The position numbers were made by a program, and so were the translations under genes. 64,000 nt of DNA from Erigeron canadensis. Taxonomy: Eukaryota; Streptophyta; Magnoliopsida; Asterales; Asteraceae. The stretch spans positions 4,712,735-4,776,734 of the forward strand of contig NC_057769.1 in NCBI RefSeq assembly GCF_010389155.1, given 5' to 3'. This document shows, one piece after another, positions 11,966 to 21,451 of the stretch (its first letter is position 1; each line of letters opens with the position of its first letter). The notes beneath the pieces are model-generated. The model did not search any database, was not told where the DNA came from, and worked only from the letters and a program-made list of their open reading frames with translations.

Positions 11966-12006
11966 TGGTAGATAGTTGATACCTATTATGTGTAAATTTT
12001 TAAAAA

Positions 12007-12083
12007 GGCCTCAGAAATCTATACGTGTCTCTTCACTGTAAAGAATCAGACAATGTAGGCAAAACGTTTATCCATCACAGGCC
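12007..12083 (-). ncRNA. Box C/D snoRNA, copy 5
   Basis: Perfect GGCCT/AGGCC stem, C box GTGATGG, intact D' guide TTTTGCCTACATTGT with CTGA, C'-like GTGAAGA and D box CTGA; 77 nt. The C-box variant is shared with copies 4 and 6, pointing to recent local duplication of this half of the array. Confidence 0.75.
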
Positions 12084-12179
12084 TTCTTTACTTTTATATA
12101 TTTATAACTTAAACTTATAATATAAAATGTGTATGAGCGTGCCAATATCTAGTATCTAGTATGCATATATGTTCAAAAA

Positions 12180-12256
12180 GACCTCAGAAATCTCTAGGTT
12201 TCTCTTCATTGTACACAATCAGACAATGTAGGCAATATGTTTATCCATCACAGGCC
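12180..12256 (-). ncRNA. Box C/D snoRNA, copy 6
   Basis: C box GTGATGG, D' CTGA, C'-like ATGAAGA and D CTGA are all present. The guide has point changes at its 5' side (ATATTGCCTACATTGT) but keeps the eleven bases next to CTGA. The stem is GGCCT against AGGTC. 77 nt. The plus-strand open frame crossing this copy is not coding. Confidence 0.65.
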
Positions 12257-12344
12257 GTCTTTGCTTATAAGAAATTATTTAGTATATGCATATATGTGCC
12301 TATATGCATGTATGTATTTGATCATGTCCCAAGAGTTTATAGTT

Positions 12345-12400
12345 TTCCCTTTATAGTAATACATCAGACAATGTCTGCAAAACTTTTGCGAATGATACAT
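12345..12400 (-). ncRNA. Decayed snoRNA copy at the promoter-proximal end
   Basis: Only the D' neighbourhood survives (TTTTGCAGACATTGT then CTGATG on the minus strand), with a guide substitution and no recognisable C box or stem. Read as a relic of the array. Confidence 0.45.
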
Positions 12401-13041
12401 AGGCATGAAAGGTTAAAATTCATAAGCCTAAACATGTCTAATCAACTCAATAATGACACATGGTCACATGGATTTCACTATCTCTTTCGTTGTCTTTGCC
12501 ACATGTGTCTCGATTTTTGTTTTAGACACAATTAGGCGTCATAGCCTCTAGTCATATATTTGTGCAACCGAATGGGAAATAGAAACTACCAAAAGTGCCA
12601 AATGGCTCTTAAAAACCGCTAAAAATGGCCAAACAATTATTAAAACCAGCTAAAAAAAATGTAACGTTCTAGTCGTCATCGTTAATTTGCTTGGACACAA
12701 TATTAATGCTAAAAAGTTTGGGCTACGTACGGACCAGTTCCGCCGCTAAAACAATAAACTTTAGAATATTAGGATTTGAGCTAAAAGATAAATTTGCAAA
12801 ACATTATCATTTTGATGTAAATGCTTTATATAGATATCAAATAAACATATCTAAAATTAAAAGTATGTAAACAACTACTAAAATGTAATTATATGTAAAA
12901 CTTGCTAAGAATTTTTTTATATATATAAAATAAACAAGTTTAAATTAATAACAATATCAAATGTGATATAAAAACAATTCCATTAAACTAGATAAATACA
13001 AAGAAAAACACATTAGAAGATAAAAATAAATTTATACTTAC

Positions 13042-13104
13042 ATCATTCAGCTCATTCTTCCTTTGTCTAAATTTGATTTTCTTCCTCAGCCATTTTGGTC
13101 AAAT
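13042..13104 (-). ncRNA. Second exon of the snoRNA host transcript (predicted)
   Basis: On the minus strand an AG acceptor (13105-13106) and a strong donor GAT/GTAAGTAT (13040-13041) bound 63 bp. The first ATG opens only a very short frame that meets TAG after eight codons. Another frame is open after an early stop and would join in phase with the terminal exon. The coding status is therefore unclear. Confidence 0.4.
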
Positions 13105-13157
13105 CTGGTCAGCTCAAAAACAAATATATATAATGAATATAAAACATAATATCCTAC

Positions 13158-13240
13158 CTTTGAAATCTAAAAGCAAGGTTGTTTTGTTTGTCGTGATGAT
13201 GAATGAAAGTGAAGTGGTTTAGATGTTTTTCTTAATTGCG
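13158..13240 (-). ncRNA. First (5'UTR-like) exon of the snoRNA host transcript (predicted)
   Basis: The segment downstream of the TATA box on the minus strand ends with the donor CAAAG/GTAGGAT (GT at 13156-13157). It is CA-rich and lacks an ATG-led frame, like a 5' leader. The start at about 13240 is inferred from TATA spacing, not seen. Confidence 0.4.
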
Positions 13241-13265
13241 GCTGTATGTGTCGGCGACTCGCGAC

Positions 13266-13308
13266 TATATATAAAGAGTATGGATGCATATGGGTTTACT
13301 TTAGGGTT
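13266..13308 (-). promoter_or_regulatory. Promoter of the snoRNA locus: TATA box and telo-box
   Basis: Minus-strand CTTTATATATAG (13265-13276) is a good TATA box. About 25 bp upstream of it is AACCCTAAA (13300-13308), the telo-box motif known from promoters of plant ribosomal-protein and snoRNA genes. Its position on the right strand just ahead of the array supports a dedicated promoter. Confidence 0.55.
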
Positions 13309-13882
13309 ATTATTATAACCATGTTTGTTAACCTAGTTCGTTAACCCAAAATATAGCGGAGTACTTTATACTAAAAAAAAATGGGATGACATGTTGATGC
13401 TTTGGATTATACTTTATCTTATGTAATTACGGAGTATATATTTGAGTGTTTGTGGATTTTCCATTTTTGCTCTTACTAAGTATTGAGGGTGAAACTTTCT
13501 AGCGCGGACCTAGTTAGTAGCGGAACCAGAAATTCTCAAGATTGCCGAACAATATTCATGATAATAACAAATGTAAAATTAAACTACAAAATTAAATTAT
13601 ACCAGTTTGGGTTACCAATTACCTTTAAACTAAAAAAATCCATAAAAATAGTACTAGAAAAACAAAATTTTATAAAAATTGTGGGGTTGTCATGACCACA
13701 CTTGATAACCATATATAGTTATGTCACACTGGACCCGATTAAGATAACGTAAGCTAGATCTACTGTTACGAGTAATGATCCACACCTTTAAAACAAAAAA
13801 ACTTCTAAATCCTAAAAAATGTAAGCTGTCGGTTAACTCCTAAAAAATGCCTTATCTGATGACACGACACGTAAGATGTCAT

Positions 13883-13978
13883 GTACGTTACATATAATAG
13901 ACATTATGTTATAGTTAATTACATTTTATAGTACGTTACATATAATAGACATTATGTTATAGTTAATTACATTTTATA
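13883..13978. repeat. Perfect 48-bp tandem duplication
   Basis: The unit starting GTACGTTACATATAATAG occurs twice head to tail (13883-13930, 13931-13978) without mismatch, so the duplication is recent. No coding or hairpin function is apparent. Confidence 0.85.
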
Positions 13979-15595
13979 GACTTCTGATAGGATTCTAACT
14001 TTCAATCATCTTCTCGTGCGAATTTCCAATTAACTTCTGGCTACTCATTTATTCCGACAATAAAAAACTAATCCACGTTAAAGTCATCATCTCCATTATA
14101 CTCATGTTCTTTAATCTTATTTTAAAACACAATCAACAACACATTCAAAATCCAAACTTCAGTACTTTTTATACAAACAATACAAATATGTGAGTGAAGA
14201 ATACATGTTATATCTGTCGTATATTAAGAACAGGATGTAAGGAGATCTAAATACATATATGAAACCATGGGTTTTATATCAACATTTATAATATACAATA
14301 CGATTAGATCTGCAAATGAACAATGAGCACATGATGACGAAATTCATAAGCCATAGACGATCAACTACTATTGCCGTGATATATAGTTCGGGTTTTATGT
14401 GTTAGCAATAATATAAAATCTTCCGGTTCTGGTTTCTCATATTTGCAATAGTAAATAGAACTAACAAATAGCTAAACTACAACTCAAACTTAACCCGAAG
14501 AAAAACTAAAATCAGGACAAATACCCGAGGCATCACATGCTTATGAACCAGGAAGCATGTAGTTCGCGTTTTACTTATGAACCAAAGAATAATTTCAGAT
14601 AAAGTTGGTAAAATTGAATAAAGAAGAAGCTTAGTGGGCCTTTGGTTCGCAGAATGTTTTTGATGAAATTGAAATTTGTTAAATGAATTGGAATATGATG
14701 GATTTGGAATCTGAATGGATTGGAATTTGAATGGATTGAAATCCTTGGAATTCAATGGAATTGAAATTTGAATGAATTATAATCTATTTGTGTTTGGTTG
14801 ATCAGAATGAAATGTAATTCATAATATTAATTATATAGTAATAGTAAATAAACATATATAATTTAAATAATGATAATATAAATGTTTTTACAAAATAAAA
14901 ACATATATCATCCATATGCCGGGTGGTTCAAATCTGTATACATAATCACAAAATAAACCAAAAAACAATAGACCAGGTTAACGTCTTAACGACCAAACCA
15001 AGCTCTAGGGTTTCGACTCTCCGCCCCCATCGGTCATTAATAAGTCCAACACTACATTCAAGTCAACTGTCTCACAATTCTCGGTCAACTTTCTCACTGT
15101 ACTTTAGAAAATTCGCCAAGGTTTTTGTTTATACTCTCCAAAAACAGTGTTACCAGGCTGAAACTGGAGGGGAGTGCTTCCGCTTAACACTTGTAAACAG
15201 TTTGAAGAATGTTCAATCCTTGCTCCCGAAAGATATCAATTTTCTATTGTAGTTCCTCATTCTCTGTTGGAGATATGTTAGAAATACGTACCTATTTGAT
15301 CCCGCAAATGCCGTATACAAACTTGTTCAAATGACTCCCGTAATCCAATCATCAAAATAGATAAATAACTTGGATTGGAATCAGAATCGTGTAATCACTT
15401 TAGGACAAACTATTTGGAAATGTTTGAACGGATAAGACTGGTTTCCCATTCAAGAACTAGATTTTGATTCATTGATAAATCTTGTACCATGATACTATAT
15501 TCGATGGTTTTATCTTGCGTATGGATTATAGAAAACGGATGATAAACGCCTAATTCGTACAACTTTAAGATATGAAAACCGACATGTTTTGTGAA
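13979..15595. other. Intergenic DNA with a MITE-like remnant
   Basis: At about 14636-14830, GGGCCTTTGGTTCGCAGAATG followed by several GGAATTGAAAT-type repeats resembles the end of the MITE at 42369, but a matching inverted end is missing. Open frames at 14477-14755 (minus) and 14923-15252 (plus) show no domain that I recognise. Confidence 0.35.
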
Positions 15596-16630
15596 TGTTA
15601 ATAGACGATTAGGGCATTTTTATGTTTATTTAAGTGTATCAGGTTTTAAGTTGTGATTTGGAGCTAAATGGATTATTAACAAGTCAAGCAAAGTCAAGAA
15701 TAAAGTCAAGAAGCAAATCTGGAAAATTGCCATTTCTGAGCCACAGTGCAGGACGCCTAAAGTGACAGTGCGGGACGGCCTCACCTGAAGGGAATTCCGA
15801 AAATTTGGGATTTTATTATTGTTGAGTTTATATATTATTCAAACTCGAATATGGCAGTTATCTTTCACACTTTTCACATCCCTGGAGCAGTTTCTAACAC
15901 ACACAACACCCCAATTTCATCATCAATTCATATTTCCATGGAGATTCAAGCCTTAATTGAAGAATCAATGATGAAGATTATAGGCTAGGGTTTCTATTGA
16001 TCATTCTCATGTGAACAATTATGTAAGACTTTTATGTTCAACCTTTCTTATATTCATGTTGGATTAGATGTTTAATTCTTAATTGTGTTTTGCATCTAAT
16101 GTTGTTTGGATTTGAATGAATGATTACATGTTTATGACTTTGAATGAATTTCATCCATCTTTTGATTTCAAATTATTGTTTATCATGGATTATTGAAAGA
16201 ATCTCTCATGAACTTGTAATTCTATGTTAATGAATTGAAAATCTAGTTGTGTCAATTCCCCGGTTTTTCGTTATCGTGAATCATCACAACCGATTATTTT
16301 AGTTCTTAAGTTCATTCAATCCAAACGTTATAACGAATCATGTCTATGTGATTTCCAACGAATATAGGTTAGGTTACATATAAGAAAGCATAATTTGAAG
16401 CATGAGAATGATCCCTTTGTTTAATTGAATTACCTTGTTAAGTTTATTATCAAGTTTAGCTTTTAATCAAACCAATCAATCAATCGATTTTGAGTTCATG
16501 TCTAGTTTAAGTAACTTTGTAAAATTGTTTAACACTTTCCTTTGATTCCATGTGGATATGATACTCGACTTACCCATACTAGTTATAGGTATTTAGTTTA
16601 TATTTTTGATCGGTCCAACGACAACGATCA
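15596..16630 (+). mobile_element. Probable solo LTR of a Ty3/gypsy retrotransposon
   Basis: The segment contains motifs I associate with plant gypsy LTRs: GACGATTAGGGCATTTTTATG near the start, an internal CAGTGCGGGACGGC stretch, GGAGATTCAAGCC before a likely leader, TGTGGATATGATACTCGACTTACC near the end, and a GGTCCAACGACAACGATCA finish. No primer-binding site or coding region follows, and I could not find a matching target duplication, so the start is approximate. Confidence 0.4.
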
Positions 16631-16754
16631 ACGGACAAATTACCATACAAACTATTTGTTTTTATTTTTGTGTCTTGAAACAAAAGACCACACAAAATGA
16701 CTTTTTTTGTATTCATCGTCCAAAACAAGAACGCCTCCATATATATATATATAT

Positions 16755-16957
16755 AGGTTTTAGGTAAAATAAAACAAGTATTAAAGTAAAACAAATAAAA
16801 CAATATGTTTCTCTTCATTGAAAATCATCGTGCATCATTAAAATCATTGTGTATCATTTATTTCGTGAATCTTCGTGCATCAATTTAGCCATGATCCAAG
16901 GGTCAAGATCTTGTCTTTTTTGTTTTATATTAATACTTGTTTTACAATACCCAACCC
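16755..16957. mobile_element. MITE inserted in a (TA)n microsatellite
   Basis: Inverted ends share TAAAACAAGTATTAA (left AGGTTTTAGGTAAAATAAAAC; right, reverse-complemented, GGGTTGGGTATTGTAAAAC). Runs of (AT)n abut both ends (16739-16754 and 16958-16976). A related half-copy at 25472-25567 also abuts a long (AT)n run, so the family seems to target TA repeats, as described for rice Micron elements. Confidence 0.55.
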
Positions 16958-16976
16958 ATATATATATATATATATA

Positions 16977-18161
16977 TTTACTTTTTTTTTCAAAGATAGT
17001 AACTAACTTCTAACATATATATACTTACTAGTTCTCAGGACCGTACAATAGACGGGTAGTCTTAAAATATATTAATTAAAACTAAAAAATAGGAATTCAA
17101 GTATACTAAATAGATATCGAATAAAATTAAAATCCCTAAAAATTAAACATAAAACGATTCAAAATATATCAAATCTAGTTTGCTTTTTTTTTTTTAACTT
17201 TAGTTAAATAAAAAAATTTAATTTGTTATATTTAAACTTACAAACACAAAAAACAATTTTAGACTATAATTACGAAAACTAAAGAAGGAAACATATGAAA
17301 ATTAACTCCATATAAATGTTGAATCTAGTTAACCCTATTTTTCCAAACTTAGTTAAATAAAAAATTTGTAGTTTGTTATATCTAAAATTAAGACATACAC
17401 AAACAACAATTTTAGACTACATTTACAAAACTAAAAAATATATATAATTTGAAAAGTAAATACCAATTCATCAACAAAGACCATCTCGAATGTTTTGATT
17501 TTTTTTTAGTTGTTCCACTCTAAAACAATTCATACATCCACAAGACGAAGTCGTAGATGATGTTTAACATGTGTTGGCTTAAGATCTTCAAGGTGAACTA
17601 ATGTGTTCTTATTTTTTGTTGTTGAAGTTGAAGTCATGATAAACCTATAATGGGCAACAAACTAAATTAATAGAGTATTGAATGTTAAATAATAATAATA
17701 ATGATTAAATATGAACAAAGTTAATTGAAAAAACACCTCTTGGTACATAATTGTTATCAAGAACATTTACACGAGTATGCAACGGAAAGAATCATATGCA
17801 ATATCATTAATTAACAAAGTAAAAGTGAATGTGTACCTTTTAGTTTAACTTCCAATAAACAAATATAATGATTATTATTATTATTTAGGATTTAAAGTAA
17901 ATCCCTTCTACAATCACACACACGACACATCGAACAATACCTAAAAATTGCTAGATCTTGAATCACCAAAAGCCAACACTCCATAGTTTGCTTTTATTAT
18001 TGATCGAATAGAACACACAAAAAAAACTAATTCTGTTCGTTGACTTCCAAAACCAAAGGAGGAGATATTAAAATCCTTTAATTGGTTTCTTAATGTAAAC
18101 GAAAGATTTGGTTCCCCATGTTTTCATGAATAGTGGTGGAGATGTATATAATTAAAAGTTA
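16977..18161. other. AT-rich DNA, possible decayed Helitron
   Basis: At 17028-17060 the minus strand has CCGT...ACGG hairpin arms followed by CTAGT, a weak resemblance to a Helitron 3' end. No gene is visible. Confidence 0.3.
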
Positions 18162-18472
18162 AGGTTGATTTATAGATTTAATAATTAAAAATATTAAAAA
18201 AAATAAAGGATTAATGAGGAGGGAGTTTTAGGCAAGGAGGGGGTGTACTCAACCCACTCTTTTAGTTATATTATAGATAGATAATTATAATATTAAAGAA
18301 AACATTAATAGTGGCAAATAAACTTCTCCTAAAAGCACAAAATAAGGTCGATTTATAGATTTAATAATTAAAAATATTTAAAAAAAATAAAGGATTAATG
18401 AGGAGGGAGTTTTAGGCAAGGAGGGGGTGTACCCCCAACCCCGTCTTTTATTATATTATAGATAATTATAAT
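18162..18472. repeat. Two direct copies of a ~125-bp segment
   Basis: 18165-18286 and 18347-18472 share GATTTATAGATTTAATAATT, GGATTAATGAGGAGGGAG and AGGCAAGGAGGGGGTGTAC in the same order, about 60 bp apart. They differ by a few substitutions and an indel. They look like repeat-derived copies rather than genes. Confidence 0.7.
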
Positions 18473-18799
18473 TATAATATTAATGACTTAATATTAAAGT
18501 AAACCCATAATATTAATTTAATAACATTAAATCTTCAATACGCAACCATGTTAAGATACATAATCGAGTTCGTACTCTCGCATCACCTAACTCGATTAAC
18601 TGAATATTAAGATCAAGCATTCGATAAGTTAATCCAATACCACTAGAAAGCATTGATATCTCTAAAATATCCAACATTCTCTATATCCAACTCCAAAAAT
18701 AATCTAATCCTTTAGTGACTTTCTACCTCTCATACTTCTCCTCGGGAGCTGAAGGACCATTTATCATGTAGTAGGTGGCTCATGGCTCGAATATATTAA

Positions 18800-18979
18800 G
18801 GAAAATGATTAATCAACTTAAGTCATATGCCTAAAAATCAACCTAAAATCTTAAGAATCTGACATAGTGGATTCCACTAATTCTCTTTCCTAATCATGTC
18901 TCCTGATTTTTCCACATGGCATCATCTTCTTATTAGGCATATCTTTAGGCACACCAATTAGGTTGATTTATCATTATCC
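18800..18979. mobile_element. MULE-type MITE (180 bp), 9-bp TSD
   Basis: The ends are inverted: left GGAAAATGATTAATCAACTT, right (reverse-complemented) GGATAATGATAAATCAACCT. The 9-bp ATATATTAA flanks both ends exactly (18791-18799 and 18980-18988). Nine-base duplications point to Mutator-like transposition. A second copy of the same family, split by the copia element, lies at 45844-53783. Non-coding. Confidence 0.8.
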
Positions 18980-20112
18980 ATATATTAATTCTGACAGACC
19001 TAGAGGACCACATCTGGGAGAAACAGGTGCTTGTATTGGAGGTATGAGATCAACGCAGTTCCTTTCTGTAACAACGAAAGCATGTGATTGGTTGCATGAC
19101 TATCAACTACTCTAGCATCGACATTTTATTGGCCTTACATTCCACGAATTTATTTCACTATATTTGAACAATATAGTATGTTCAAGGTCTTCTCAGAGAC
19201 TGTATCAACTAAACTGTAGGCTCTTCCCTAAAATTGTTGTACAAAAGAATGGAATAGTTTTGACAATTCCAAATCCAATGTAGAATACTTCTGGTTCAAT
19301 GAAATCGGTAGATATAATACCTTTGTCGCCGCCACCAATCAATGATCAATTAAAGTAAGTCATCGGCTTGTTAGATGAGGTAACTATCATTCGTTCTCTT
19401 CTTTTCTGCAAAAAAGGGAATCAAGAAAACGTAATGAGTTAATTAGAGCCAAACAGATACTAGGTCGAAACAGGGCAGGTTCAAATTAAGAAGGTCATTT
19501 AAACTAACAAAACCTACTATAAATGGAAGACCATGTCTAGTTGACACTTGCTGAACAACATTTACTAGAATATATTTATTTAGCATACCTCCATGGATGC
19601 TCCGTTTTGTGATGGTGGGATAAATTCAACAATGTAGCCACATACCGATAATAAGCAAGTCATTTCCCTTTTCCACATCACTTTGTTATCACGATACAAC
19701 GGTTGGTGTTGCCCATAGAAACTATAGTGTACAAAGGTTAAAAAACCTCATTGTTTACACGCAGTAGAAGTATGTACTAGTGTCATAAACAAATTAATTC
19801 TCAACTGTTTGGGATGAATGAATCTAAGTAAAATTCGTGTTTACATAGATACGTACTAGTGTCAAGTTCACTGGCTACATAAAAAAGCTCTCTTTCTTGA
19901 TGTTTCGGTCGCTTGGGCATCGACATCTCTTATAGTGCAATCTGCTCATGGTATTAATCTAGCTGCTTTTGCTTTTACCCACGATCCAAACAATGCACCG
20001 GCAAGCCGTTGAACATCATGTGTGTATACCACCCATAAGTAACCGACTACCACAAACGAGCTTGCAAGAAGGTAATCTAAAGGGGCACTTTTTGGGATGC
20101 ATTATTTACTTA

Positions 20113-20186
20113 AGGATATGTATCCACTACCACATCCCATTAGAAGTTGAGGATATGTATCCACTACTACATCCCATTAGAAGGGC
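20113..20186. repeat. 37-bp tandem duplication in the separase pseudogene
   Basis: The unit starting AGGATATGTATCCACTAC occurs twice in a row with few mismatches. Its length is not a multiple of three, so it shifts the frame just after the catalytic-cysteine motif. Confidence 0.8.
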
Positions 20187-20943
20187 ATATGCACACCTCT
20201 TTGATTTTACAAATCTCTTCACCGGAAACATACATGTTCCCAAAATTGTCACACATAACAAAATAAGTATCGCAAACCTCATGAACATATGCATCCATAG
20301 GACAACAAAATTGATAGAGAGAAGATTTAAGGCCACATGATAAGAATGACCCATATATACATATAGCTCACACTCCGTCAAGACAGTTTTAAGCTTATCC
20401 AATGGAGGCACAGTGTTAGCATCACCCTGCATACAAGTTAAAGTCAAAGGTTTGATGATTTATGACAATATTGACTTATGAAAATTATCTAGCTACATAT
20501 ACTTGAGTCAAACTAACCGTAAATCCTAAAATACTTGACCATCTTTCAAAATTTGCTTGGATAATTCTACAAGACAGGTCACGTGATAGGTTTATCAAAT
20601 AATAACGGTTAAACGAATTCATGGTTGGAAGCTAATTCGTTGAATCCCCATTGGAATTAATCTTTTAAACAATGAATGCAATTGACGTCTTCCTCTGGAC
20701 CTCTTGTTTTTGTAGCACTGGTAAGCTTTCAAATGGAAGCATCTGCAAACCCATTTGCAAGTTGCAACACCCAGTTGCAACACGTTCATATAAAAGATAT
20801 GTGAATTAAAAAATGTCATACCTAATTCACGTTCATGTTACAAAAAATATGTGAATTAAAAAAAGCCGAGCGGGAAACAAATTTGATCTAAAATGGAACT
20901 TATAACAGATTTCACACACTAAAGATAAAGATCCTACCTAAAC

Positions 20944-21216
20944 GTTCAGATGCGGAACTATTATGACAGGCTCTCTGCATTGCTCTCTGCATTGATCATT
21001 CTTCGATTGCATTTTTCCAAGTGTATTTTTTAATATCTTGGAAATAAAATCTAGGCGATCTCTATCATGGGTTCTTCTTGATAGTCATGCACGACACCTG
21101 AAGGTTTAGATCCGGAATTATTATGACAGGCTCTCTCCATTGATCATTCTTGAGTTGCATTTTTCTAAGTGTATTTTTTTAAATCTTGGAAATAAAATCC
21201 AAGCGATCTCTATCAT
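20944..21216. repeat. ~160-bp tandem duplication of a separase exon
   Basis: The sequence GGAACTATTATGACAGGCTC through GCGATCTCTATCATGGGTTC (20954-21075) recurs in diverged form at 21114-21216. The left copy also repeats CTCTCTGCATTG internally. The duplicated block covers the REPVIIIP exon. Confidence 0.75.
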
Positions 21217-21451
21217 TTTTAGTGTGACAACCTAACTTGCCTATGAAGCATCCTTTAGTAATAAGATGTGTCATGGGTTCTTCTTGATAGCCATGCCTCA
21301 CACCTTCAATCACAAGTTTAAGATACTTTTCATCTACATCCGTCATATGCCCATCTTGTTCCAAATCATCTTTTAGTCTATTTGTAATGTCATCAAGGTC
21401 CAAACAGTCAGGACATTGACCTAAGGGCCAAGGTATGACTCTTCCACTTCC

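Larger units (their letters stand above)
10637..13041 (-). other. Intron or transcribed array region holding the snoRNA copies
   Basis: This 2.4-kb minus-strand interval runs from a GTAAGTAT donor (13040-13041) to the AG acceptor at 10637-10638. It contains six complete box C/D snoRNA copies and at least two decayed ones, all in one orientation and separated by AT-rich spacers of 115-230 bp. Plant C/D snoRNAs are commonly released from introns or from polycistronic precursors; which applies here cannot be settled from sequence alone. A minus-strand frame at 10855-11082 is probably chance. Confidence 0.45.
19960..21451 (-). pseudogene. Broken separase (C50 peptidase) C-terminal gene
   Basis: Conceptual exons on the minus strand follow the order of a plant separase C-terminus: 21451-21179 (contains LITKGCFIGKLGC), 21165-21093 (REPVIIIPDLNLQV), about 20765-20660 (LQMLPFESLPVLQKQEV), 20426-20345 (after a TATGCAG acceptor; LTECELYVYMGH with the candidate catalytic His), 20245-20113 (ALLMGCSSG with the candidate catalytic Cys), and 20090-19965 (APLDYLLASSFVVVGYLW, HDVQRLAGALFGSW). 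Separase cuts cohesin at anaphase. Lesions: TAA at 21179, a one-base frameshift near 20197, a 37-bp tandem duplication at 20113-20186, an in-frame TAA near 20104, and a partial duplication of the 21093-21216 exon at 20944-21100. I call it a pseudogene derived from a separase copy. Confidence 0.75.

Noticed and set aside
12161..12535. Plus-strand open frame of 124 codons across the snoRNA array
   Set aside because: It runs antisense through snoRNA copy 6 and the decayed copy, has no domain, and the box C/D structure explains the conservation better.
19969..20340. Plus-strand open frame of 123 codons
   Set aside because: It is the antisense of the separase-like exons, whose minus-strand frames match a known family.
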